From contig JABFSL010000097.1 of NCBI GenBank assembly GCA_013140605.1, positions 1 through 55,493 on the forward strand: a stretch of 55,493 nt of DNA, read 5' to 3'. A model generated the notes under the pieces. That model had not been told where the DNA came from and did not search any database. It saw only the letters and a list, made by a program, of their open reading frames with translations. A program made the position numbers and the translations under genes. The stretch is from Anaerolineales bacterium. Its GTDB lineage: Bacteria > Chloroflexota > Anaerolineae > Anaerolineales > Villigracilaceae. Every line of letters starts with the position of its first letter. The first letter of the stretch is position 1. This document shows, in pieces, positions 1 to 9,277 of this stretch.

Positions 1-120
1 CGTCTTAAACAAGTGGCCGTTGAAACACATCGAACTATTTACCGCGTCAAGTATGACCTTTTAGACGACTACTTACGTCAACAACTCAAGTCACCTGCCG
101 TCCAGATGCGTCTTGCGTAA
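1..120 (+). CDS. 3' end of an unidentified gene cut by the window edge
   Basis: Frame 1 is open from the first base to a TAA at 118-120 and encodes 39 residues ending KSPAVQMRLA. It is rich in charged residues (RTIYRVKYDLLDDYLRQQ), as expected for the C-terminal tail of a real protein, and it stops 8 bases before the convergent stop of the sensor gene at 129. I do not recognise the family; too little is present to assign a function. It could be chance, since 40 open codons are not rare, but the amino-acid make-up and end-to-end spacing favour a true gene end. Confidence 0.45.
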   Translation, partial: RLKQVAVETHRTIYRVKYDLLDDYLRQQLKSPAVQMRLA

Positions 121-128
121 GTCCTATC

Positions 129-3100
129 CTATATCTTGTTCCCGTTCTGTGATCGCCATGTTTCACTATCAAGGAATATTTTTACAACTTGCGGGTCGAA
201 ATGTTTGCCTGATTGCTCCTCTATATAACGATACACATCATCGCGCATCCACGCAGCACGGTATGGGCGATCGGTTGCGAGCGCATCGAAGACATCCACC
301 ACAGCAAACAACCGCGCCGACAGTGGGATTTCCCCGCCCTTAAGTCCACGCGGGTAGCCGCTGCCATCCCATTTTTCGTGATGACAGTAGGGAATCTCCA
401 ACGCATGTTTCAAGTAGGAGATCGGGGAGAGCATTTGGTATGCGTAGGTCGGATGTTGCCACATCACCTCCCTTTCCACATCTGAAAGCGGCCCGGGCTT
501 TAGCAGAATTGAATCTGGGATGCCCATTTTCCCGATGTCGTGGAGCAGAGCGCCGCGCCAGAGATCCTGTTTTTCAGCTTCACTCATCCCCATTTTACTG
601 GCAAGGTCCAAAGCCATTTCAACGACGCGTTGAGTGTGTCCTTCGGTTTCCTTATCTCGCAAGTCCAGCGCACGCGACCAGCCTTCGATGGTGGCGTCAT
701 ATGCAAGCATAAGCTCCATATTTGAACGCTGCAAATTCTCCAACATCGATGAACTCTCAATTGCAATTGAGGTTTGAGTGGCAAGGGTCTCAAAATAATC
801 GATCCACTCTGGCATGGGTTTTAATGCTTTTCGGTGGAAGAGTTCCAGAACGCCTTTGACCTGGCCTTTCATCATCAAAGGGGTGGCATAATGCGCCACG
901 AATGCTTCGTTCGCCAACAGAGAGGAGCGGCTAAAAGTTGGGCGTGCCAGGTTTAGGTCCGGACAAGACACGGTTTGATATTCCTGGGCAGCGCGCCCTG
1001 ACCATTCTTCTCCAATTTTGACTTGTGATTGCTCAATGCTGCGGGTTTTGAATCCGACTCCTGCGGCGTAATCCAGTGTATGCGTGACAGGATTCAATAA
1101 CAGGATACTGGCAGCATCCACTTCCAATTCATCCTTCACATTTTTTAATATGATATTTAATGTAAGGGTGGGATCAAAGTTGGTACTGATGGCAAGATCG
1201 ATTTGATGCAATGCGATCAAGTGACGAAGCTGGAGTTCAGTCTGTTCATGGAGCATGACACGATGAATGGCATTGGCGGCGATGTCAGCAATGGCAATGA
1301 GAAGACGCTGATCTTGTTCGAGAATTTCCTTTCGTCGAGCAATCCACAACACGCCAATAACCTGTTCCTGAGCAATGAGAGGGACGGCGGACACACAATG
1401 AGAGTCACCCAGCAAATCTGGGCGGAAAAAAAGCGGATTTGTGTCTGCACAGTTATTCAGGTAAGGTTGTTTGTTCGTGATGACCCAGTTGCAAATTCCC
1501 TTCCCAGGTGGAATATTTAACCCGACCATCCTTTCACCCACAACTCCGCGCCCCATTTCATCAACACCCCCCCCAGTCTGGAGATCGGATAATACCAGTG
1601 CGGCGCCTTCCGCTTCAAACAATCCCAACGACTGGTCAAGGATGGCGTTGAGAATCTGAGTTCTTGTTGTTGCATGGCGCAATGCAGTGCTGACGGTAAT
1701 GATGGCTTCGCGTTCAAGCTCGTGATGCTTATTTTCAGTGATATCGATCATGATACCTTCGAGATATTCCACATCGCCGTGCGCGCTCATAACGCCCGTT
1801 CCCCATTCATCCACCCAGCGCCATTCGCCAGATTTATGGCGGATGCGATAGGTCATGTGAAAGGATCTGCGATTGATCAAGGATCGATGGTTATTCTCAG
1901 GCTTTGGAATTTTTAACAGGTCGTCAGGGTGATAAAGATCAAAAAAACTCAGTCCATTTTCAAGAAATTCCTCTTTAGGATACCCGGTGAGATCTTCCAC
2001 TGCGTTATTCAGATAAATAAAGGTATAGCGTGAGTCATTTTTGCATTGATAGACAACATTTGGAGTATTTTCCGCCAGGGCACGGAATTTTTGTTCGCTT
2101 CTTCGCAGGGCATCCTCCCCTTGCCTGCGCTCGGAGATGTCGTGGACTGTTGTAAGGCTGAATTTCGCGCCATCGTACTCAACCACGGAAGAACCGATCT
2201 CTACAGGAAAAATGCGGCCATTGCGCGTTTTATGTTGTGTCTCGAATCTTGGATAATGGCCGCCTGCGAATTGTTTATCCATTATATCTTTGGCTGTTTC
2301 GCATGTGATAACAGCATCAATGTCAGATGGCCCCATGGTTAGGAGCTCTTCCCGTGTGTAGTCCAATGAACGGCAGGCTGCATCGTTGACGTAAGCGAAG
2401 ATCAATTGTTCGTTAATCAGGAAGACTGCATCGGACGATTGGTTAATGGCATGGTTAAGTATGATAAGTTCTCTTTCATTATGTTTGCGCTCGGTGATGT
2501 CTTGCATCATGCCAAGCATAAAGCGAGGCCGGCCTGCCTCATCCCTTTTCACAATCGCTTCACTGTGGATGAAGCGCACCTCGCCGCTGGGCTGGATTAT
2601 GCGGTAATCCACGTTATAGGGTGAGTCGCCCCGCAGCGCATCAACAAGGACCTGGGCCACGCCCGGTTGATCCTCTGGATGGATGAGTTTTGTCCACTGT
2701 ACATGCCACTCGGGCAGCTTAAGGAAACGATTCTTTAACGGCAGCCCAAAGATTTGACAGGATTCTTCTGAAAGAGTAATGGTCTCGGCAACGTAATCGC
2801 GTTCCCAATAGCCAATATGCGCTATGCGCTGGGATTCTGCAAGTCTGCGCTCGCTTTCTCGTAACGACTCCTCCGCCCGATCACGCTCGACGCGTGTACG
2901 CAAGGCGACAATACCGAACGCCAGATCGCCTGCCAGTTCCTCCAGAAGCCGTATTTCGTCAGGTGTAAAGGCATTAGGCTCCGCAGAATAGATATTAAGA
3001 ACGCCAAATGTACTGGTACTTTCATCCTTCAGAGACAGGGCAATGACGGAGCGATAGCCGCGTTGCAAAGCGGTCTCCCGCCAGAGGGTTGCCTGGGGTG

Positions 3101-4871
3101 TGTTCGTAAAATCCTGGATGCTGGCACTTTCTCCACTGCGGATGGCCACACCGGTCGGACCGCGCCCGCGTTCTGTATCAGCCCAAGTGATATTGGCGGC
3201 GGCGAGATAACCGTCCTCCCATCCCGCCCAAGCGACAGGGCGTACGGTTTTAGCTTCATCATTCTCGGCATATCCCACCCAAGCCATGCGGTAGCCGGCC
3301 TCGTCGCAAACAATATGACAGATGTCATTCAGCAAAGTTTGCTCATCCACAGCCCGCATCAGAATCTGGTTGCAGTTGCTGATGGCGCGCAGTTCGCGAT
3401 TCAAACGGCGCAGGGCATCGTCGGCATGTTTGCGTTCAGTGACATTACGTGCGATCCCGAGAAACGAGATTATCCTATCGTCACGATCACGGATCACTGA
3501 AGAACTCGATGTATGCCATTGCCAACTTCCATTCTTGTGTTTCACGCGATATTCGAATCCCGATTGTTTTTCGCCGCTTACGATGATTCGGCTCAGAATT
3601 TCGCGACACGCGGCGAGATCGTCGGGATGAACAAAAACCTCAAACGACCTGCCTTCCACTTCGCTGATCTCATGCCCCAAAATTTCCTTCCAATTGGGAG
3701 AGACGTAGGTGAAGACTCCATCCGGTGAAATCGTGTAAACAATATCATTCGCCTTTTCCACAAACGAGCGGAAACGTTCTTCACTTTCACGCAATGACTG
3801 TTCAGCCTGTCTGCGTTTGTTGAGCAGATGGATTCGGTCAAGTGAAACTGCCATGTGGCTCGCCAAAGCCATGAGGTATTCCTGCTCGGTTTTTGCAGGT
3901 ACCCGCACCCCTTCATCGCCAAATGTTCCTGTTCCAACTGTCCCTAAATGCCTGTCGAACAGAATGATCGGGACATTCACAATTGTTCGATTTCCCAGCC
4001 TGGACACGATCTCCTTGTCAGTCCGATCATCAATCCGGGCATCCTCGACAACCACGATCTCCCTGGCCGTGGCGATCTCCTCCAGCATGCGGTCTCCCTT
4101 GATGGTAAGTGTGGCAGTCCCATCCTCCGACATTACCACTTCTTCCATTGACCCACCGGCCATAAATGCCTTGAAGTATTTTTTATCTTCGGTCAGCAGA
4201 TATGCCCACAGATTTTGATAACCAATAACGGCTTTTACTTCATCACGTGCGGCATTTAGAATTTCGCCATAGTTCTGAGCCTGTTCCAAATTTCTGGACA
4301 AACGGAGCAGAGATTGGGAATGCATCTCTCGTTGATGTAATGCATTCTCTGCCAACTTACGCCCGGTGAGATCAACAAAGGTGACAAGATGCCGCACGCC
4401 CACAGAAGAAAGACGGAATTCAATGTAGCGTTTTGAATTATCCTTGCAGATAACTTCCGCCTCCATCGGCTCGACCTGACTTTTATCCTGAATGGCTTGC
4501 ACAACTCTGACATTCCACTGTGCCTTGATTTGCTCCCGATATTTCTCATCCGGATAGGCAAGCGGCCACCAATGCTCCACATCCGGCATATCTTCAATGG
4601 TATAGCCAAACAACTCGATAAATTTATCGTTGACCAATTCAACTTTCTGCTCGCTCCCCGAAGCCACAACCATTGCCAGCGGGGAGGCATCGATCAGTTG
4701 CTTGATCTGGGCTTCATTGGTCCCCTGCATGGCCCGATCAACTTGATCCATCTTCTCGAGGTGTTGAAGATGCTCAAGATTTCCCTCCCCTGTTTTTTTG
4801 CGGGATATTTTCTTATCATGCGGCACTGCAGCCTCCAAAGGGGTATCGAAATCTCCATTATATTGTGACAT
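129..4871 (-). CDS. Multi-sensor PAS/GAF protein with C-terminal HD-GYP c-di-GMP phosphodiesterase
   Basis: A soluble sensor of about 1,580 residues. Domains in order (approximate residues from the 4871 start): PAS 50-165, GAF 195-350, PAS 365-480, GAF 495-655, PAS 675-790, PAS 795-915, PAS 925-1050, GAF 1060-1205, GAF 1215-1360, HD-GYP 1370-1570. The HD-GYP part keeps the metal motifs (EGHTQRV, LLHDIGK, HHEKWDGSGYPRGL), so hydrolysis of cyclic di-GMP is predicted. No transmembrane segment is visible, suggesting cytoplasmic sensing through the PAS and GAF domains. The frame stays open to 4970, but the 33 extra residues come from a repeat-like intergenic sequence (4916-5005), so the ATG at 4871 (MSQYNGD) is preferred. 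A G8 tract on the coding strand lies in one GAF domain. It is monocistronic, downstream of leuS. Confidence 0.9.
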   Translation of the reverse strand: MSQYNGDFDTPLEAAVPHDKKISRKKTGEGNLEHLQHLEKMDQVDRAMQGTNEAQIKQLIDASPLAMVVASGSEQKVELVNDKFIELFGYTIEDMPDVEHWWPLAYPDEKYREQIKAQWNVRVVQAIQDKSQVEPMEAEVICKDNSKRYIEFRLSSVGVRHLVTFVDLTGRKLAENALHQREMHSQSLLRLSRNLEQAQNYGEILNAARDEVKAVIGYQNLWAYLLTEDKKYFKAFMAGGSMEEVVMSEDGTATLTIKGDRMLEEIATAREIVVVEDARIDDRTDKEIVSRLGNRTIVNVPIILFDRHLGTVGTGTFGDEGVRVPAKTEQEYLMALASHMAVSLDRIHLLNKRRQAEQSLRESEERFRSFVEKANDIVYTISPDGVFTYVSPNWKEILGHEISEVEGRSFEVFVHPDDLAACREILSRIIVSGEKQSGFEYRVKHKNGSWQWHTSSSSVIRDRDDRIISFLGIARNVTERKHADDALRRLNRELRAISNCNQILMRAVDEQTLLNDICHIVCDEAGYRMAWVGYAENDEAKTVRPVAWAGWEDGYLAAANITWADTERGRGPTGVAIRSGESASIQDFTNTPQATLWRETALQRGYRSVIALSLKDESTSTFGVLNIYSAEPNAFTPDEIRLLEELAGDLAFGIVALRTRVERDRAEESLRESERRLAESQRIAHIGYWERDYVAETITLSEESCQIFGLPLKNRFLKLPEWHVQWTKLIHPEDQPGVAQVLVDALRGDSPYNVDYRIIQPSGEVRFIHSEAIVKRDEAGRPRFMLGMMQDITERKHNERELIILNHAINQSSDAVFLINEQLIFAYVNDAACRSLDYTREELLTMGPSDIDAVITCETAKDIMDKQFAGGHYPRFETQHKTRNGRIFPVEIGSSVVEYDGAKFSLTTVHDISERRQGEDALRRSEQKFRALAENTPNVVYQCKNDSRYTFIYLNNAVEDLTGYPKEEFLENGLSFFDLYHPDDLLKIPKPENNHRSLINRRSFHMTYRIRHKSGEWRWVDEWGTGVMSAHGDVEYLEGIMIDITENKHHELEREAIITVSTALRHATTRTQILNAILDQSLGLFEAEGAALVLSDLQTGGGVDEMGRGVVGERMVGLNIPPGKGICNWVITNKQPYLNNCADTNPLFFRPDLLGDSHCVSAVPLIAQEQVIGVLWIARRKEILEQDQRLLIAIADIAANAIHRVMLHEQTELQLRHLIALHQIDLAISTNFDPTLTLNIILKNVKDELEVDAASILLLNPVTHTLDYAAGVGFKTRSIEQSQVKIGEEWSGRAAQEYQTVSCPDLNLARPTFSRSSLLANEAFVAHYATPLMMKGQVKGVLELFHRKALKPMPEWIDYFETLATQTSIAIESSSMLENLQRSNMELMLAYDATIEGWSRALDLRDKETEGHTQRVVEMALDLASKMGMSEAEKQDLWRGALLHDIGKMGIPDSILLKPGPLSDVEREVMWQHPTYAYQMLSPISYLKHALEIPYCHHEKWDGSGYPRGLKGGEIPLSARLFAVVDVFDALATDRPYRAAWMRDDVYRYIEEQSGKHFDPQVVKIFLDSETWRSQNGNKI

Positions 4872-4904
4872 ATTCAACCATGGTTTTCTACTGACATTTA
4901 GCAC

Positions 4905-5010
4905 GATAACATAATTAACCCCAAATTTAATCCAACCACGAATTACACAGATTTTCACGGATAAGTTCAAAAATCCATGTTAATTCGTGAAATCCGGGCT
5001 AATTTTGGCA
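4905..5010. repeat. Imperfect palindrome of the ATTACACAGATT family
   Basis: Contains AATTACACAGATTTTCACGG and a partly complementary right arm (TTAATTCGTGAAATCCGGG). Related imperfect palindromes lie at 20107-20184 and 32041-32155. It occupies the 5' region of the sensor gene and extends its reading frame by chance. Confidence 0.6.
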
Positions 5011-5029
5011 CTTTGGTTTTAAATAATAA

Positions 5030-5062
5030 ACTCACCCACGAATGATTAATTTCGGGGTGAGT
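5030..5062 (-). terminator. Intrinsic terminator-like hairpin after leuS
   Basis: An inverted repeat pairs ACTCACCCACGAA with TTCGGGGTGAGT (one bulge). Read on the minus strand, it follows the leuS stop and is trailed by a T-rich run (TTTATTATTT). It separates leuS from the sensor gene. Confidence 0.6.
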
Positions 5063-5119
5063 CATGTTTGGGCAGGCTGCTTTGCAAAAGACCCGCCCCT
5101 ATTTTCCACTTTCCATTCT

Positions 5120-7627
5120 TTACACTACAATACTAACCAATCTTCGATTCGCCACGATCACCTTCTTCGGCTCTTTGCCTTCCAGGAACTTCTGGACAGT
5201 TTCCAAAGCCAGCGCGGTGAACTTGATCTCTTCTTCTGTTGCTTCGGCTGGGACAGTAATTCGGTCGCGCACCTTACCGTTGATCTGGACGGGCAGTTCG
5301 ATGGAGTCTTCCTTCGTTGCGGCTTCGTCAACTGTGGGCCATTGCTGCTGGTGAACCGAATATGGCTTGCCCAAGTATGACCACAATTCTTCGGCGATGT
5401 GCGGTGTGGCGGGAGCCATCATCTTCAAATAGATTTCCAGGGCTTCTGACCATTCCGCGCTTGCGCGTGCCGCCGCGCCTGCTTCACGCGCCTTGTACAT
5501 CTCATTCATCAATTCCATCAGCGATGAAATGATCGTGTTGAATTCAAAATTCTCGAAGTCACGAGTCACTTTACGCAGGGTCTGGTGAACCTTTCGTCGC
5601 AGATTCTTCTTCACTTCATCCGTTTTCGAGTCCGTTTCAATCCGTGAATCCGTGACAGAGTCCGTTGGAGAGTCGGTGAACAACGTCCACACGCGGCGTA
5701 TCCAGCGCACTGATCCCTCAATGCCTTGCGAGTCCCACGGCGCACCCATTTCCCAACGCGCGAAGAACATGATGTAGGCGCGCACACTGTCTGCGCCGTA
5801 TTTGTTTACCAGCACGTCAGGAGCAATGACATTGCCCTTGCTCTTCGACATCTTGTCGCCGTCTTCGCCCAGCACCATGCCTTGATTGCGCAATTGCAAC
5901 ATCGGCTCGTGACCTTCCACAATGCCCGCATCGCGCAGCGCTTTATGGAAGAAACGTGTGTACAGCAAATGCATGGTGGCGTGTTCAATGCCGCCTGTAT
6001 ACGTATCAACGGGCATCCAATAGTTGTACTCAGCTTCATCGAACGGGCCTTTATCATAATGCGGCGACAGATAGCGCAAGTGATACCACGACGAGCACAT
6101 GAACGTGTCCATCGTATCGGTCTCACGCACAGCCGCTTCACCGCAAACAGGGCAGGTTGTATTCTTCCAGGTCGGGTGCAGCTTCAACGGGCTTTCACCA
6201 GTCGGACGCCACTCCACATCCTCGGGCAACGTTACAGGCAGTTGGTCATCGGGCACAGGATTCCAGCCGTGGATCTCGCAATTGACCATCGGGATCGGCG
6301 CGCCCCAATAACGCTGACGTGAAATCAACCAATCGCGATAGCGATAGTTAACTGATTCTTTTCCAATGCCCTTCTGGGTCAGCCAATCCAACACAGCCGC
6401 AATGCTTGGGTTCTTTCTTCCTTTTTCTGTGTTGACCTTCGTCCCGTTCAATAGGCCTGAGTTGACCATTACGCCTGATCCTACAAAAGCGGCATTCATC
6501 TCCGCTGCATTCGCATCAGACTCAACCTCGGGCTTGATGACTGGTACGATGGGCAGTTTATACTTTTTGGCAAATGCAAAATCACGTTCGTCATGTGCAG
6601 GCACAGCCATGATCGCGCCGGTGCCATAAGACATCATGACATAGTCCGCGATCCAAATTGGGATGCGTGCCTGATTGACAGGGTTGACCGCATACGCACC
6701 TGTGAATACGCCCGTCTTTTCCTTATCCACTGCGCGGCGTTGAATTTCCGTTTGACGCGCGGCTTGTGCTTTATATTCTTCAACCGCTGCTTTATTTTCA
6801 GGCGTGGTGATCTTTTCCACCAATGGATGCTCTGGCGAGAATACCATAAACGTCGCACCCCACAAAGTATCAGGGCGGGTGGTAAAGACAATAATCAGTT
6901 CAGACTGATTACTCGCAATCTGAAACTTGACCTCCGCCCCCTCTGAACGATCAATCCAATTCGTCTGCAAGGTTTTCACGCGCTCAGGCCAGTCAATGCC
7001 ATCGAAGTTCAACAGTTCATCGGCATACTGGGTGGCCTTGAAGAACCATTGATCCAAATCCTTTTTGATGACAGGCGTGCCACAGCGTTCACAGTGACGG
7101 TCGTCACCCCAGACTTGCTCACGCGCCAATGTTGTATTGCAATTCGGGCACCAGTCCACCGCAGACATTTTGCGATAAGCCAAACCTTGCTTATACAGTT
7201 GGATAAAGAACCACTCAGTCCATTTGTAATATTCAGGTGAAGCGGATATGGCCTCCCGCTCCCAATCGAACATTGCGCCCATGGTCTTCATCTGTGTGCG
7301 CATGCGATCTATATTTTGGAAGGTACGCTTCATTGGGTGGATGCCGTCTTTGATGGCCGCATTCTCTGCGGGCAGACCGAACGCGTCAAAGCCCATCGGG
7401 AACATTACGTTGTAACCCTTCATCCGCATGAACCGCGCGCGTGTATCCGGGGGAATCATTGAAAACCAGTGACCGATATGCAAGTCACCGCTGGGGTAGG
7501 GCAGCATGGTCAATGCATAATGTTTCGGCTTGCTATTATCGATCACCGCGCGGTACAGCTTGTCCGCTTCCCACTTTTTCTGCCATTTTGATTCGATTTC
7601 TTTATGGTTGTAATAGATGTCAGTCAT
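5120..7627 (-). CDS. leuS: Leucyl-tRNA synthetase
   Basis: A class I aminoacyl-tRNA synthetase that charges tRNA-Leu in the cytoplasm. The 835 residues match the usual bacterial length. Visible: the HIGH box (DLHIGHW, about residues 49-55), the CP1 editing insert (about 220-420), Cys pairs of zinc ribbons (CPNC, CERC; later CPVC), the KMSKS loop (DKMSKSKG, about 590), the anticodon-binding domain and the C-terminal domain ending RRLVSIVV. The start has a GAGGA Shine-Dalgarno. An unusual Thr/Asp/Ser-rich stretch at about 648-668 (SPTDSVTDSRIETDSKTD), between catalytic and anticodon-binding parts, comes from a short DNA repeat and looks like an in-frame insertion. It lies downstream of ilvE on the same strand, preceded by a small leucine-rich ORF. 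Confidence 0.97.
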   Translation of the reverse strand: MTDIYYNHKEIESKWQKKWEADKLYRAVIDNSKPKHYALTMLPYPSGDLHIGHWFSMIPPDTRARFMRMKGYNVMFPMGFDAFGLPAENAAIKDGIHPMKRTFQNIDRMRTQMKTMGAMFDWEREAISASPEYYKWTEWFFIQLYKQGLAYRKMSAVDWCPNCNTTLAREQVWGDDRHCERCGTPVIKKDLDQWFFKATQYADELLNFDGIDWPERVKTLQTNWIDRSEGAEVKFQIASNQSELIIVFTTRPDTLWGATFMVFSPEHPLVEKITTPENKAAVEEYKAQAARQTEIQRRAVDKEKTGVFTGAYAVNPVNQARIPIWIADYVMMSYGTGAIMAVPAHDERDFAFAKKYKLPIVPVIKPEVESDANAAEMNAAFVGSGVMVNSGLLNGTKVNTEKGRKNPSIAAVLDWLTQKGIGKESVNYRYRDWLISRQRYWGAPIPMVNCEIHGWNPVPDDQLPVTLPEDVEWRPTGESPLKLHPTWKNTTCPVCGEAAVRETDTMDTFMCSSWYHLRYLSPHYDKGPFDEAEYNYWMPVDTYTGGIEHATMHLLYTRFFHKALRDAGIVEGHEPMLQLRNQGMVLGEDGDKMSKSKGNVIAPDVLVNKYGADSVRAYIMFFARWEMGAPWDSQGIEGSVRWIRRVWTLFTDSPTDSVTDSRIETDSKTDEVKKNLRRKVHQTLRKVTRDFENFEFNTIISSLMELMNEMYKAREAGAAARASAEWSEALEIYLKMMAPATPHIAEELWSYLGKPYSVHQQQWPTVDEAATKEDSIELPVQINGKVRDRITVPAEATEEEIKFTALALETVQKFLEGKEPKKVIVANRRLVSIVV

Positions 7628-7678
7628 TCGGTCCTCATTGATTACAGTTTCAAGTTTGAAGGTTGCAGGTTTAAAAGT

Positions 7679-7756
7679 TTACAGGCTTAATTGAATCTGG
7701 AGGCCTGCAAGCAAAGGACCCTGTTTCCAGAAGATATGATTGACTTGCATGTTCAT
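7679..7756 (-). CDS. Putative 25-residue leucine-rich leader peptide upstream of leuS
   Basis: A short ORF (MNMQVNHIFWKQGPLLAGLQ then IQLSL) begins 7 bases after a near-perfect AAGGAGG Shine-Dalgarno (about 7763-7769) and ends 51 bases before the leuS start. Five of its last eleven residues are Leu. Position, strong ribosome site and composition fit a leader peptide that senses leucyl-tRNA supply. This is inference: no clear attenuator hairpin was found between it and leuS, so it could equally be a chance ORF or only a ribosome-loading site. Confidence 0.4.
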   Translation of the reverse strand: MNMQVNHIFWKQGPLLAGLQIQLSL

Positions 7757-7784
7757 TCGTGCCTCCTTTTTAGATTCTCTGGAG

Positions 7785-7804
7785 TCAGACAGCAAGCTGT
7801 CTGA
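7785..7804 (-). terminator. Hairpin between ilvE and leuS
   Basis: TCAGACAGC pairs perfectly with GCTGTCTGA across a two-base loop, just after the ilvE stop on the minus strand. There is no long T-run, so it may be a processing or stability hairpin, or a palindromic repeat unit, rather than a full terminator. Confidence 0.4.
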
Positions 7805-7816
7805 TCACTCTCAAAG

Positions 7817-8740
7817 TTATTTAACCAATGTCATCCAGCCATGCTGATCTGGAATTTCACCACTGATAATGCCAAAGAATTGATCCTGGATTTTCTGCGT
7901 GATCAGGCCGCGCGAGCCGTTCCCGATCTTGATCCTGTCCACTGAGCGGATGGGAGTCACTTCCACGGCTGTGCCTGTGAAGAAGAGTTCATCTGCCACG
8001 TACAACATCTCGCGAGGGAAAGTCTCTTCGCGGACTTGATAGCCCAACTCACGTGCCAAGGCAATAATGTAACTGCGATTCACGCCCAATAAAATGGATG
8101 CGCCAACGGGCGGGGTATAGATCGCGCCGCGATACACAGCAAAAATATTCTCACCGCTCCCCTCGCTGACATGGCCGTTGATATCCAGTGTGATACCTTC
8201 CATATAGCCCAGGTCATTGGCCTCCATTGTTACAAAACCAGAGTTGACGTAGTTGCCGCCAGCCTTTGTCATGCCTGCGTGAGTATCAGGAGCCATGCGC
8301 CGCCAACTGCTGACCATTACATCCACGCCGTTCTTTACTCCTTCAGCGCCCATTAAAGGGCCAAAGTCAAAGGCCATGATGGCAAATTCAGTTTGCGCGC
8401 CGCGCGCATCTAATGTGATCGTGCCTGTGCCTTTATACGCGAGCGGACGGATATAACAAGCATTCAATCCATTGCGGCGCACAGTTTCAACAATGGCGGA
8501 AGAGACTTGTTCATGCGTATATGGCAAATCCATGCGCATGACACGGCACGAGTCGAACAGTCTCTGAACGTGAGGATCAAGTCCCAGAATCGCTGGGCCA
8601 GCTTTGGTTGAGTATGACCGAATTCCCTCGAATACGCTTGATCCGTAATGCAAGGCATGAGTCGTGATGTGGACATTTGCGTCATCCCATTTTACGAATT
8701 GACCGTTATGCCAGATCCATTCCGTTTTCGGTATAGCCAT
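7817..8740 (-). CDS. ilvE: Branched-chain amino acid aminotransferase
   Basis: A fold-type IV PLP aminotransferase that moves the amino group between glutamate and the 2-oxo acids of Leu, Ile and Val, the last biosynthetic step. The 307 residues are the normal length. The PLP lysine is K159 in TKAGGNY; the following GYMEGITLDINGHVSEGSGE is the conserved cofactor-binding region, and the N-terminal part has THALHYGSSVFEGIR. The 5' leader carries a T-box riboswitch, so expression should rise when a cognate tRNA is uncharged. It lies on the same strand as leuS downstream and two tRNA-Ala genes upstream. Confidence 0.95.
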   Translation of the reverse strand: MAIPKTEWIWHNGQFVKWDDANVHITTHALHYGSSVFEGIRSYSTKAGPAILGLDPHVQRLFDSCRVMRMDLPYTHEQVSSAIVETVRRNGLNACYIRPLAYKGTGTITLDARGAQTEFAIMAFDFGPLMGAEGVKNGVDVMVSSWRRMAPDTHAGMTKAGGNYVNSGFVTMEANDLGYMEGITLDINGHVSEGSGENIFAVYRGAIYTPPVGASILLGVNRSYIIALARELGYQVREETFPREMLYVADELFFTGTAVEVTPIRSVDRIKIGNGSRGLITQKIQDQFFGIISGEIPDQHGWMTLVK

Positions 8741-8754
8741 TCGAGTCTCCTGAA

Positions 8755-9035
8755 AACAAAAATTCCTTCATCCACAAATAGGGACGAAGGAAACTCCGCG
8801 GTACCACCCAAATTACGTTAGACAACTAACGTCACTTTGTTGCTATAACGGGCTTTCCCGTCATCGACTACTGCGCGTTTCACCGATGAAGTCCTCTTGT
8901 GAGAAACAGGCGAGTTCGGTCTTTATTATCCCTTTAGGGGAAGTGTCCCGTTGACACTGGTGCTGGGCTTCCACCTGGGCTTTGCCCATCTCCCAACTCG
9001 CTAACGGGTTAACCTACTACTCCTGCCATGACTTT
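8755..9035 (-). promoter_or_regulatory. T-box riboswitch leader of ilvE
   Basis: Read on the minus strand, it has the T-box sequence GGGTGGTACCGCGG (8796-8809), which pairs with the tRNA acceptor end. The terminator follows: TTCCTTCGTCC with GGATGAAGGAA, then T5 (8755-8792). Upstream is a small stem (ACGTTAG/CTAACGT, 8815-8834). The Stem I region has AGTAG near its base, a CCCGTT/AACGGG helix and distal-loop sequence AGGTGGAAGCCC. The specifier codon cannot be fixed by eye; a branched-chain amino acid is expected from the gene controlled. Stem I begins only about 16 bases after the 3' end of tRNA-Ala(GGC). Confidence 0.9.
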
Positions 9036-9050
9036 TCAATTTTTAATTTG

Positions 9051-9123
9051 TGGACCCAGAGGGATTCGAACCCTCGACCTTCTCAATGCCATTGAGACGC
9101 GCTCCCAACTGCGCTATGGGCCC
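9051..9123 (-). tRNA. tRNA-Ala (anticodon GGC)
   Basis: A 73-base cloverleaf on the minus strand. The acceptor GGGCCCA pairs with TGGGTCC, the T arm has GGTTCGAATCC, and the anticodon stem TCTCA/TGAGA holds the loop ATGGCAT with anticodon GGC. The discriminator is A and CCA is not encoded. It lies between tRNA-Ala(CGC) and the ilvE T-box. Confidence 0.95.
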
Positions 9124-9186
9124 ATAAAAACATTAGGTTGTTAATTTCAGATTTACGATCATCTGAAACTGCCGCTCGTAAATCTG

Positions 9187-9259
9187 TGGACCTGAGGGGA
9201 TTCGAACCCCTGGCCTCCTCAGTGCGATTGAGGCGCGCTCCCAACTGCGCTACAGGCCC
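9187..9259 (-). tRNA. tRNA-Ala (anticodon CGC)
   Basis: A 73-base cloverleaf on the minus strand. Acceptor GGGCCTG pairs with CAGGTCC. The anticodon stem CCTCA/TGAGG holds loop ATCGCAC, anticodon CGC, reading GCG. It is the first gene after a strong promoter and shares most of its body with the neighbouring tRNA-Ala(GGC), so the two probably arose by duplication. Confidence 0.95.
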
Positions 9260-9277
9260 ATATTCAAGGCGAACCGT

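Noticed and set aside
3063-3500. 145-residue plus-strand ORF
   Set aside because: Shadow of the HD-GYP sensor gene in another frame; no recognisable domain.
4872-4970. 33-residue extension of the HD-GYP sensor
   Set aside because: Encoded by an intergenic palindromic repeat; the family-like sequence begins at MSQYN.
5726-6322. 198-residue plus-strand ORF
   Set aside because: Shadow of leuS; high Arg/His content typical of antisense frames.
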